Source: Thermoleophilaceae bacterium
GTDB lineage: Bacteria; Actinomycetota; Thermoleophilia; Solirubrobacterales; Thermoleophilaceae
Length of the DNA: 64,000 bases
Direction: 5' to 3'
NCBI GenBank assembly: GCA_040901445.1
Contig: JBBDYQ010000010.1
Coordinates: 1 to 64,000 of the forward strand
Shown: piece after piece, positions 1-7,819 of the stretch
How positions within the stretch are numbered: the stretch's first letter is position 1
Layout: each line of letters starts with the position of its first letter
The notes under the pieces: model-generated
The model's database searches: none
What the model was told of the DNA's origin: nothing
Seen by the model: the letters and a program-made list of their open reading frames with translations, nothing else
Translations under genes and position numbers: made by a program

Positions 1-91
1 GAACCCCAGCTGAAAAGATGGCGGAACTGTTGCGTTGACCGCCTGAAGCCGCCACGCCCAAGGCAGGATGCTTGCATCCCGCCGCTCGCGC
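1..91. other. window edge, no gene recognised
   Basis: These bases lie downstream of the nrfD stop codon. I see no convincing reading frame or complete RNA. The first bases, read on the minus strand, end in a stretch resembling the 5' half of a tRNA T-arm (CTGGGGTTC), but no anticodon arm can be folded upstream of it, so I do not call a tRNA. Confidence 0.3.
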
Positions 92-1012
92 TCAGGCTGA
101 GCGCCTGTCACGGCGCTCCCGCTGCGGGCCCACCGTGTACTTCGGGTCGCGCGCCGACTGGAACCCCGCCCGGAACACCGACCAGCGCTCCAGCAGCGAC
201 CCGGCGAGGATGGCAGCGCCGCCGGCTGCCGCCAGCCGGCGGCTGCGGCGCCCGCCGAAGAAGGTGGTGGCGGCGCCGGCGGTCGTGAGGGTCATCGCCG
301 CGCGTGAGATCCGGCCGCAGGCGCCGGACTCATAGGGCGCGGCGAGGTCACCCAGGCGATGCTTCATCACCTGGCTCGCGGCGCCCTCGGCCAGCGCGCC
401 GCCCAGCGCCAGGCGGCGGGCCGGACCGGCGTCGCGCGGCGACGTGGCGATCGCGGCCATTGCGCCCGCGCTGGCCAGCGCGCTGCCGCCGAAGATGAAC
501 GGCAGCTCGCGCCGCGCCTCGTGCCAGACCGGCACCGCCGTGTCGGCCAGGAGCGCGGCCGTGTAGGTGGCCACCGGCATGCCGAGCACGGCGGCCGCGG
601 CCCCCGCGGCGCGCCCCGCCGGCCGCGGGCCCACGCCCAGCACGTCGTGCGCGGCGGCCGCGGTGATGGCCCCACCGGCGGCGGTGAGCAGCCACGACCC
701 CACGCTCATCGGCGACGTGACCTTGAACACACGCAGCATGTTGAGGAAGCGCGAGGGCCGGCCGAGGTCGGAGATGAGCAGCGCCGGGCTCACGGCGATC
801 CCCAAGAAGGACGCGATCCAGGCGTTGCGCGCGAGCCGCTCGTTGCCGGTGACGGAGGCGCCGAAGGCAAGCCCCGCCGACGCCCCCGCGAGCCCGCCGG
901 TGAAGAAGTAGACCGGGATCTCCCAGGTCCAGACCGGCTCCTTGATCACGGGGCGGCCGTAGTAGGAGTCCGGCCGCGCCGGCTCCACCATGCGCCGCTC
1001 ACGCGTGCTCAT
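92..1012 (-). CDS. nrfD: NrfD-type membrane subunit of formate dehydrogenase
   Basis: 306 aa polytopic membrane protein of the NrfD/PsrC (polysulfide reductase membrane subunit) family. This family passes electrons between a ferredoxin-like subunit and the quinone pool without haem. The N-terminus (YYGRPVIKEPVWTWEIPVYF) and the following Gly/Ala-rich hydrophobic segments, including SDLGRPSRFLNMLRVFK, are typical. It is the last gene of the fdhA-fdhB-nrfD unit, and its ATG overlaps the fdhB stop (ATGA). E. coli Fdh-N and Fdh-O use a cytochrome b subunit (FdnI/FdoI) in this place, so this complex probably donates electrons to menaquinone through an NrfD anchor instead. Family assignment is strong; the direction of electron flow is inferred. 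Confidence 0.88.
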   Translation of the reverse strand: MSTRERRMVEPARPDSYYGRPVIKEPVWTWEIPVYFFTGGLAGASAGLAFGASVTGNERLARNAWIASFLGIAVSPALLISDLGRPSRFLNMLRVFKVTSPMSVGSWLLTAAGGAITAAAAHDVLGVGPRPAGRAAGAAAAVLGMPVATYTAALLADTAVPVWHEARRELPFIFGGSALASAGAMAAIATSPRDAGPARRLALGGALAEGAASQVMKHRLGDLAAPYESGACGRISRAAMTLTTAGAATTFFGGRRSRRLAAAGGAAILAGSLLERWSVFRAGFQSARDPKYTVGPQRERRDRRSA

Positions 1013-1875
1013 CGCCGCCCGCCGATGAAGGCCGCGGCCACGCCCGCCCCCACTGCCAGCGCCGCCGCTCCCACCGCCCGCCAGATCTCCGGCAGGTCGA
1101 AGGTGGTGTCCACCGGGTCGGGCGGCAGCCCGTACACCTCGGGCTCGTCGAGCAGGAGGAAGAAGGCGCCGGCGGCGCCGATGCCGTCGCCGGGCCCATC
1201 GAGGTAGAGGCGCGCGTCGGCCAGCCCCTGCTCCTTCAGGCTCTCAACCCGCGCGCGTGCGCGCGTGAGCAGCTCGTCGTGCTCGCCGAACTGGATCGAA
1301 TCGGTCGGGCACGCCTGCGCGCAGGCGGGCTCCCTGTCGTCCTTCAGGCGGTCGTAGCAGAGAGTGCACTTCCACACCCGGCCGTCCTCCTCGCGCCGGT
1401 CGAGCACGCCGAACGGGCAGGCCGGCACGCAGTAGCCGCAGCCGTTGCAGACGTCCTCCTGCACGACGACGGTGTCGAACTCGGTGCGAAACAGAGCCCC
1501 GGTGGGACACACGTCGAGGCAGGCCGCGTGCGTGCAGTGCTTGCAGACGTCCGAGGACATCAGCCAGCGCATGCCGCCGTCCGCCGCCATCCCGCCGTTC
1601 TCCTGCGCGAGCTCGTTGGCGGCGGCGACCTTCACGAGGTCGCCCTCGCCGTCGTCGGCGCTGAGCGGCACCCGCTGCTCCACGAACGCCACGTGTCGCC
1701 AGGTGTTGGCGTTCAGCTCGCTGGTGTTGTCATAGGACTCTCCGGTGAAGCCCTGGTGGTCGTCGGGGATCCCGTTCCACTCCTTGCACGCCACCTCACA
1801 CGCCTTGCAGCCGATGCAGACCGAGGTGTCGGTGAAGAAGCCCACGCGCTCCCGCTGTTCCGGCCCGTAGGTCAT
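1009..1875 (-). CDS. fdhB: formate dehydrogenase iron-sulfur (beta) subunit
   Basis: 288 aa FdnH/HybA-like electron transfer subunit. Four [4Fe-4S] cysteine clusters are visible: CIGCKACEVACKEWN near residue 18, CKHCTHAACLDVCP, CNGCGYCVPACPFG, and a last set made of CTLCYDR plus CAQACP. One hydrophobic segment near the C-terminus (AVGAAALAVGAGVAAAFIG) resembles the FdnH membrane anchor. I chose the ATG at 1873-1875, which overlaps the fdhA stop by four bases (ATGA); the frame stays open further upstream but that extension is only the antisense shadow of fdhA. The protein should relay electrons from the molybdopterin subunit to NrfD. Confidence 0.93.
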   Translation of the reverse strand: MTYGPEQRERVGFFTDTSVCIGCKACEVACKEWNGIPDDHQGFTGESYDNTSELNANTWRHVAFVEQRVPLSADDGEGDLVKVAAANELAQENGGMAADGGMRWLMSSDVCKHCTHAACLDVCPTGALFRTEFDTVVVQEDVCNGCGYCVPACPFGVLDRREEDGRVWKCTLCYDRLKDDREPACAQACPTDSIQFGEHDELLTRARARVESLKEQGLADARLYLDGPGDGIGAAGAFFLLLDEPEVYGLPPDPVDTTFDLPEIWRAVGAAALAVGAGVAAAFIGGRR

Positions 1876-4800
1876 GAGCGGCGCCCGCGGTACCCCGCCA
1901 CGAACGCCGGCAGCGCCGGCCCGCGCGGACGGCGCCCCGGCACGATGTCGCAGGTGGCGGCCTTGGCCTCCTGGATGTGCACGTTGGGGTCGAGCACGAT
2001 CGCGAAGAGGTCGTTGGCGGAGTCGCCCACCGACACCCCGCGCCATCCCCAGTGGTAGGGCAGGCCCACCTGGTGCACGGTGCGGCCGTCCATGCGCAGC
2101 GGCGCCATCCGCTCGGTCACGAGCACGCGCGCCTCGATCGCGCTCCGGGCGGAGACGATCGTGGCCCACTCGCCGTGCTCGAGCCCGCGCTCGGCGGCCA
2201 GCTCGGGCGAGATCTCACAGAACATCTCCGGCTGGAGCTCGGACAGGTGGGGCACGGTGCGGCTCATGCCGCCCGCGGTGTGGTGCTCGGTGAGCCGGTA
2301 GGTGGTGACCACGTACGGGAACACGCCCCCGGCGTTGTCCTCGTTGCCCGGCCGCTGGAACTGCTCGCGCGCGGGGTTGGACTGCTGGCCGTAGAGCAGG
2401 TTCTCGACGGGCGACTCATGCGGCTCATAGTGGGTCGGGAAGGGCCCGTCGGTCAGCCCCGCCGGCACGTACAGCCAGCCGCGGCCGTCCGCCTGCATGA
2501 CGAACGGCTGGTCGCCGCGCAGGGCGTCCTCCGCGCGCGAATTCCTGGACGGCTCGTAGTCCGGCGGCATGGACGCCTTGAAGTCCGGCACGTCGTAGCC
2601 CGTCCACTCGCCCTCCTCGGGGTCCCACCAGACGTACTTCTTGCGCTCCGACCACGGCTTGCCGTCGGGATCGGCCGAGGCGCGGTTGTAGATGATGCGC
2701 CGGTTCATCGGCCATGCCCAGGCCCACTCGGCCGCCACCCAGTCCTGCTCGCCCCCGGGCTTGCGCCGCGCCGTCTGGTTCACGCCGTCCGCGTAGCAGC
2801 CGGAGTAGATCCAGCAGCCGCAGGCGGTCGAGCCGTCGGCCTTCAGCGAGGTGTAGCCCGGCACGGGATCGCCGCCGGCGGTCTCGTAGCCGTTGATCTC
2901 CCGCAGCACGGCCTCGGCCTCGGGCTCGTCGTGCGGGCCGTGCGTCGGGTAGTCCCACGTGAGGTCGAGCACGGCGCGGTCCTTGGGGTCGCCCGAGGCG
3001 GCGAGCTTCTCCCGCACCCGCTTGCCGAGGTGGTACATGAACCACAGCTCGGAGCGGCAGTCGCCCTTGGGCTCCACCGCCTTGTGGTGCCACTGGAGCA
3101 GGCGCTGGGTGTTGGTGAAGGTCCCGTCCTTCTCCGTGTGGGCGGCCGCCGGCAGGAAGAAGATCTCGGTGCCGCAGTCCTCCGGCACGATCTCGCCCGT
3201 CTCGACCTCCGGGCCGTCCTGCCAGAAGGTGGCGCTCTCGATCAGCGAGGTGTCGCGCACCACCAGCCAGTCCAGCTCGGCCAGCGCCAGCCGGTGGAGC
3301 CTCGAGTTCGAGGAGCCGACGGCAGGGTTCTCCCCCATCACGAAGTAGCCGCTCACCTTGCCGTCCAGCATGTCGAGCGCCGTCTGATAGGCGGAGTGGC
3401 TGCCGTTGATCCTGGGCAGGTTGTCGAAGGCCCAGTCGGTCTCCTCCGTGGCGGCGTCTCCGTACCAGGCCTTCATCAGGCTCGTGAAGTACTCCTCCAT
3501 GTGGCCCCAGTAGCCGGCGTGCGCGGCGTTGGCCTCCACGTACCCGCGGTGGTTCTGGTGCGCATGGGGATGCGGCATGGGCAGGTAACCCGGCAGGATG
3601 TTGTAGAGCGTCGGAATGTCGGTGGAGCCCTGGATCGACGCGTGGCCGCGCAGGGCCAGGATCCCGCCGCCCGGCCGCCCGATGTTGCCCAGCAGCAGCT
3701 GGACGATGGCGGCGGCGCGGATGTACTGGACGCCCACGGTGTGCTGCGTCCAGCCCACCGCGTAGCAGAAGGCGCTGGTTCGCTCACGGCCGGAGTTCTC
3801 GCAGAGCGACTCCGCCACCTCGAGGAACGTCTCCTTCGGGACGCCGCAGATCCTCTCCACCATCTCCGGGGTGTAGCGCCGGTAGTGGCGCTTGAGCAGC
3901 TGGAACACACAGCGCGGGTGCTGCAGGGTGTGGTCCACCTCCGGCGGCTCGCCGTGCTCGAGGCGGCCCCCATGCGCGCCGTGTGACTGCTCGCCCAGCA
4001 GCGAGCCCTCCTCGCGCTTGCCCGCCGACGCGTAGGTGACCATGCCCTCGTACTGCCAGCTGTCCTGCGTGTACTGGCCGCTGTCGGGGTCCCAGCCGGA
4101 GAACAGGCCGTCGCCGTCCTCGGCGTCGGTGTAGCCCTCGTTGATGATGGTCGCGGCGTTCGTGTAGCGGTCCACGTATTCCGGGAACCAGCGCTCGTTC
4201 TCGAGGATGTAATTGACGATCCCGCCCAGGAACGCAATGTCGCTGCCGGCACGCAGCGGCACGTGCAGGTCCGCCAGCGCGCTCGTGCGCGTGAAGCGCG
4301 GGTCGACGTGGATGATCTTCGCCCCGTGCTGCTTGGCCTCCATCACCCACTGGAAGCCCACGGGGTGGCACTCGGCCATGTTCGAGCCCTGGATGACGAT
4401 GCAGTCGGAGTTCTGCAGGTCCTGCTGGAAGGTGGTGGCGCCGCCGCGACCGAACGAGGTCCCGAGACTCGGGACCGTGGAGCTGTGTCATATGCGCGCC
4501 TGGTTCTCGATCTGCACCGCGCCCATCGCCGTGAAGAACTTCTTGATGAGGTAGTTCTCCTCGTTGTCGAGCGTGGCCCCGCCGAGGTGCCCGAAGCCCA
4601 TCGTCCGGTGCAGCTTGCCGCCCTCGGGCAGCTCGTCCTCCCAGCCGGACTCACGGGCGGCAATCACGCGGTCGGCGATCATGTCCATCGCGGTGTCGAG
4701 GTCCAGGTCCTGCCAGTCGCGGGCGTTGGGCGGGCGGTAGCGCACCGTGTACACGCGCTCGGGGCTCTGGACGAACTGCTTCGAGGCCGCGCCCTTGGGA

Positions 4801-5033
4801 CACAGGCGCCCGCGCGAGATCGGCGAGTCAGGGTCGCCCTCGATCTGGGTGATCTCCCCGTCCTGCACGTAGACCTTCTGGCCGCAGCCCACGGCGCAAT
4901 AAGGGCAGATGGACTGCACCACCCGGTCCGCGGAGGCCGTCCGCGGCCTCAGCTCACGCGACCGCTCAGAGCGCGCCGCGCGGCCGAGGGCCTTCGGATC
5001 TCCGCGGAGCTGTTCCAGGAGAGGCGCGCGCAC
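1872..5033 (-). CDS. fdhA: formate dehydrogenase alpha subunit, selenoprotein (UGA = Sec)
   Basis: Molybdopterin bis-MGD formate dehydrogenase, about 1053 aa when the in-frame UGA at 4490-4488 is read as selenocysteine (residue about 182). The N-terminal half has the [4Fe-4S] motif CPYCAVGCG...GRLCPKG and ends IENQARI. After the UGA the frame resumes with HSSTVPSLGTSFGRGG and SNMAECHPVGF, collinear with E. coli FdnG/FdoG, whose Sec lies in the same ARV-U-HxPTV context. Conventional gene calling would split this gene or start it at an internal ATG (4379). The start is uncertain: GTG at 5033 or TTG at 5042, 6-15 bases after the sigma factor stop. I see no twin-arginine signal, so the subunit may face the cytoplasm. 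Needs SelABCD from elsewhere in the genome. Confidence 0.9.
4458..4476 (-). promoter_or_regulatory. SECIS-like hairpin downstream of the fdhA UGA
   Basis: Eleven bases after the UGA, the coding strand carries a perfect inverted repeat: stem GGTCCCG / CGGGACC around a loop AGTCT. The loop begins 18 bases after the UGA and contains GU, the feature SelB recognises in bacterial SECIS elements such as E. coli fdhF. Position, stem length and loop all fit a bacterial SECIS; function is inferred. Confidence 0.75.
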
Positions 5034-5047
5034 GCCGGGCAAGCTTC

Positions 5048-6103
5048 TCAGGCCGCGTCGCGCAGCGCCTCGAGCTCGCGCTCCTCCGCGAGCTGCATGA
5101 GCGCCTTGCGCTCGATCTTGCGGACGCCCTCGGCCGACATGCCCAGCTTGCGGCCGGCCTCGCGCAGCGGCGTGGGCTCGTCCCCGTTGATGCCGTAGCG
5201 CAGCTTCACCACCTTGCGCTGGATGTCGGGCAGGCGCTGCAACGCGCGCTCGATCACCTCTCCGCGCAGGCCGATGGTGAGCTCCTCGTAGGGCGATGCC
5301 GCCTCGCCAGGCAGCAGGTCGCCGAGGCTCGTCTCCTCGTCCTGACCCACGGGCCGGTCGATGCTCGTGACCACGCGCGCCATCTCGTGCACCTCGCGCA
5401 CCTGCTCCAGCGACAGCTCGGCGGCCGCCGCCACCTCCTCGTCGGTGGGGTCGCGGCCCAGAGTCGCGGAGAGCTCGCGCTGCGCGCGCTCCACCTTGCG
5501 CTCGCGCTGGCCGACGTGCACCGGCAGTCGGATGGTGCGCGCCTTGTTGGCCAGCGACCGCTGGATCGACTCGCGGATCCAGAAGGTCGCATAGGTCGAG
5601 AACTTGTAGCCCTTGCGGTAGTCGAACTTCTCCGCCGCCCGGATGAGGCCGAGGATGCCCTCCTGGATCAGGTCGAGCAGCGGCAGCTCGGTGCCCTGGT
5701 GCTTCTTGGCGATGGAGACCACCAGGCGGAGGTTGGAGTTGACCATGCTCTCCTTCGCCTCGAGGTCCCCGCGCTCCACGCGCTTGGCCAGCTCGACCTC
5801 CTCCTCCCTGGAGAGCAGCGGATGGCGGCGCACCTCGTTGAGGAAGAGCTGCATCGCATCGGTGGTGCTCACGGCCAGCTCTGCGTTGACGTAGCGGGCG
5901 GTCTCGACCTCGGTGCGGCCGCAGTCGTCGGAGACCTCGAGCCCGAGCGCGGCGATGCGCTCGCTCACCTCTTGGGCGGCGTCGTCGTCCGCGCCGGCCT
6001 CCTCGACCAGCTCGCTGAGCTCGGACAGGTTCACACAGCCCTCCTCGCGCCCATGCGCGAGAAGGGCCTCGACGCGGGAGTCGAAGTCGGATGTGGCGGG
6101 CAT
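5048..6103 (-). CDS. RNA polymerase sigma factor, RpoD-like (group 1/2)
   Basis: 351 aa sigma-70 factor. A short N-terminal part ([20 protein letters not shown]) resembles region 1.1. It is followed by region 1.2 ([20 protein letters not shown]), region 2 ([46 protein letters not shown]), region 3 ([12 protein letters not shown]) and region 4 with its helix-turn-helix ([19 protein letters not shown]). ATG 6103 begins MPATSDFDS, just before the conserved N-terminal part. It lies directly upstream of fdhA on the same strand with about 14 bases between, so the two are probably cotranscribed. Whether it is the housekeeping factor or a group 2 paralogue cannot be told here; its place at the head of an fdh operon suggests an alternative factor. 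Confidence 0.9.
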   Translation of the reverse strand: MPATSDFDSRVEALLAHGREEGCVNLSELSELVEEAGADDDAAQEVSERIAALGLEVSDDCGRTEVETARYVNAELAVSTTDAMQLFLNEVRRHPLLSREEEVELAKRVERGDLEAKESMVNSNLRLVVSIAKKHQGTELPLLDLIQEGILGLIRAAEKFDYRKGYKFSTYATFWIRESIQRSLANKARTIRLPVHVGQRERKVERAQRELSATLGRDPTDEEVAAAAELSLEQVREVHEMARVVTSIDRPVGQDEETSLGDLLPGEAASPYEELTIGLRGEVIERALQRLPDIQRKVVKLRYGINGDEPTPLREAGRKLGMSAEGVRKIERKALMQLAEERELEALRDAA

Positions 6104-6154
6104 TGAGCGGGCTGTACCCGCATGACCATCGCAGCCAACCCCGGCTTCGAGCGG

Positions 6155-6160
6155 TAGCGT
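6155..6160 (+). promoter_or_regulatory. -10 element of fdhD (leaderless)
   Basis: TAGCGT ends 7 bases before the GTG at 6168, so transcription should start at or next to the start codon. No ribosome binding site is present. Confidence 0.55.
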
Positions 6161-6167
6161 CCGCCAG

Positions 6168-6914
6168 GTGAGCCAGGACGTCGAGATCCGCCGCGACGGC
6201 CTGGCGGACCGGGTGGCGGTGGAGGAGCCGCTCGAGATCCGCGTGGACGGCCGGCCGCTCGCGGTCACCATGCGCACGCCCGGCCACGACGACGAGCTCG
6301 CGGCCGGCTTTCTGCACGGCGAGGGACTGGTCACCGAGGCGCCCGCCGTGGGGCTCGCCGCCGACCTCGCGGCCAACGTCGTCGAGGTGGGCGGCCCGCT
6401 CGCGTTCGAGCCCGGCGAGCGGCGCTTCTACACCACCTCGTCCTGCGGCGTGTGCGGCAAGGGCGCCCTGGAGGAGGTCGCGGTGCACGCGCCGCCGCTG
6501 CCGCCCGGGCCCGTGCTCGCCCGCGACCTGCTCGCCGCCCTCCCCGAGCGCCTTCGGCAGCCCGCCTTCGAGCGCACCGGTGGCGTGCACGCCACCGGGC
6601 TGTTCGACGCCTCCGGCGAGCTGCTGCTCGCGCGCGAGGACGTGGGCCGCCACAACGCGATGGACAAGGTCGTCGGGCGCTGCCTGCTCGACGGCGCGCT
6701 GCCCCTGCACGAGCAGGTGCTGTGCGTGAGCGGCCGGCTCTCCTTCGAGCTCGTCCAGAAGGCGGCCGTCGCGGGCTGCCCCGTGCTCGTGGGCGTCAGC
6801 GCCCCCACCTCGCTGGCGGTGCGCCTCGCGGCCGACCGCGGAATGACGCTGTGCGGCTTCGCCCGCGACGCGCGCATCAACGTGTACGCGGGCGCCGAGC
6901 GGGTGGCCGGGTAG
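6168..6914 (+). CDS. fdhD: formate dehydrogenase accessory sulfurtransferase FdhD
   Basis: 248 aa FdhD. In E. coli this protein carries sulfur from IscS to the bis-MGD cofactor, making the Mo-S ligand that formate dehydrogenase needs. The catalytic CxxC loop is visible ([15 protein letters not shown], about residues 89-103), as are the family blocks [17 protein letters not shown]-like, [12 protein letters not shown]-like, [15 protein letters not shown] and [14 protein letters not shown]. It starts with GTG and is transcribed divergently from the sigma factor-fdh operon. Together with the selenocysteine alpha subunit this shows a complete local maturation set apart from selenium and cofactor synthesis. 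Confidence 0.95.
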   Translation: MSQDVEIRRDGLADRVAVEEPLEIRVDGRPLAVTMRTPGHDDELAAGFLHGEGLVTEAPAVGLAADLAANVVEVGGPLAFEPGERRFYTTSSCGVCGKGALEEVAVHAPPLPPGPVLARDLLAALPERLRQPAFERTGGVHATGLFDASGELLLAREDVGRHNAMDKVVGRCLLDGALPLHEQVLCVSGRLSFELVQKAAVAGCPVLVGVSAPTSLAVRLAADRGMTLCGFARDARINVYAGAERVAG

Positions 6915-7012
6915 AGGGCTGATGCCGGTTCCGCGTCCGGCGGGCCTGGGCGCCGGGGCGGGCGTCGGCGGGCACGATCATCGTGTCGAGGAGTTGGGAC
7001 CGGGCCTGTGAC

Positions 7013-7399
7013 CTAGGCTGGGGCCAGCACGTTCGCGCCCGCCTCCGCCGCGGCCTCCTGCATGCGGCGGTCGTACGTGAAGATCGCCCCGAGGTCGTCC
7101 CCGAGCGAGAGCGCGGTGGCGACGTGGATGGCGTCGAGGGACTTCACGCTCGCCGGCTCCAGCCATGCGGCCGCGCCGAGCACGCGGTCATCCATCGGAA
7201 CGAGCAACAGCGATCGCATCAAGGCGCCGGCAGCTCCCTCGGCGACATCCAGCAACCGAGCCGTCCGCAGCACCTCCACCCGCGCGAGGACGCTCGATGC
7301 CCGATTCGGCCACGCCGCCAACTCGCGTGCGAGTGCGGGGCTCTCACCCTCCGGGAAGATCAGCTTGACGAGAGCCGAGGAGTCCAGATAGGCGATCAA
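7013..7399 (-). CDS. PIN-domain toxin, VapC type
   Basis: 128 aa PIN-domain ribonuclease. Acidic residues expected for the metal site are visible: YLDSSALVKL at the N-terminus, E in RVEVLRTARLL, D in LDAIHVATAL and D in FTYDRRM. I start it at the TTG at 7399, which overlaps the stop of the antitoxin gene (TTGA); the family normally begins (M)IAYLDSSAL, exactly as here. It forms a two-gene toxin-antitoxin module with the upstream gene. VapC toxins cleave tRNA or rRNA; the target here is unknown. Confidence 0.88.
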   Translation of the reverse strand: MIAYLDSSALVKLIFPEGESPALARELAAWPNRASSVLARVEVLRTARLLDVAEGAAGALMRSLLLVPMDDRVLGAAAWLEPASVKSLDAIHVATALSLGDDLGAIFTYDRRMQEAAAEAGANVLAPA

Positions 7400-7683
7400 C
7401 CCGTGGGGTCGCGCTGCTGGCGCAGCTCCTCCAGCACGTCGCTGGCCGTCCTCGATCCGGGCGGGAGCTCGATCGGCTCGACGTCGAGGAGATCGCCCAC
7501 GGGCCGCGTGGCCCCCCGGTCGGCCACGAGGCGGTCGATCGCGGTGCGCCGCCCGGGAGGCGGGCCGAGCACAGCCACCTCCTCGCCGCGCTTGGTCACG
7601 GAGAGGGTCTCGCCGGCCTCGACCTTGCGGAGATAGACGCTGAGGTTCTGCCGCAGCTCGCGAACGCTGACGGTACCGGCCAT
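7396..7683 (-). CDS. antitoxin, Phd/YefM-like (VapB)
   Basis: 95 aa. The N-terminus (MAGTVSVRELRQNLSVYLRK) and following VEAGETLSVTKRGEEVAVL are typical of the Phd/YefM DNA-binding antitoxin fold; the C-terminal half is less conserved and probably wraps the toxin. It precedes and overlaps the PIN toxin gene. Its ATG (7683) is preceded by TACATT at a 7-base distance and no ribosome binding site, so the module is probably transcribed as a leaderless mRNA that these antitoxins usually autorepress. Confidence 0.87.
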   Translation of the reverse strand: MAGTVSVRELRQNLSVYLRKVEAGETLSVTKRGEEVAVLGPPPGRRTAIDRLVADRGATRPVGDLLDVEPIELPPGSRTASDVLEELRQQRDPTG

Positions 7684-7690
7684 GTGCGTC

Positions 7691-7696
7691 AATGTA
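7691..7696 (-). promoter_or_regulatory. -10 element of the vapBC operon (leaderless)
   Basis: On the minus strand TACATT is followed by 7 bases (GACGCAC) and then the ATG of the antitoxin. Confidence 0.55.
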
Positions 7697-7806
7697 GCAC
7701 TCTGGCCTCGGCAGCGTACGGCGAGCACGACCAGCCGCGCGCCCCCCCCGCGACGCGCGCGGCACCCGCCGGCTGCGGACGTCGCGTGGAGCCCGAGCCC
7801 ATCGGG

Positions 7807-7812
7807 TAGGTT
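7807..7812 (+). promoter_or_regulatory. -10 element of the acetyl-CoA synthetase gene (leaderless)
   Basis: TAGGTT preceded by GGG lies 7 bases before the ATG at 7820. The gap (CCCCCGC) has no purine-rich ribosome binding site. Confidence 0.6.
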
Positions 7813-7819
7813 CCCCCGC

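Noticed and set aside
1-70. Possible truncated tRNA on the minus strand at the left edge
   Set aside because: A T-arm-like CTGGGGTTC is present, but no anticodon stem-loop or variable region can be folded next to it.
1977-3986. Long open frame opposite fdhA on the plus strand
   Set aside because: Antisense shadow: high GC keeps it open, with His/Leu/Val/Arg-rich composition and no domain.
4379-4487. Separate shorter formate dehydrogenase gene starting at internal ATG 4379
   Set aside because: It would discard the iron-sulfur motif and the Sec site; the upstream frame is clearly the missing N-terminus.
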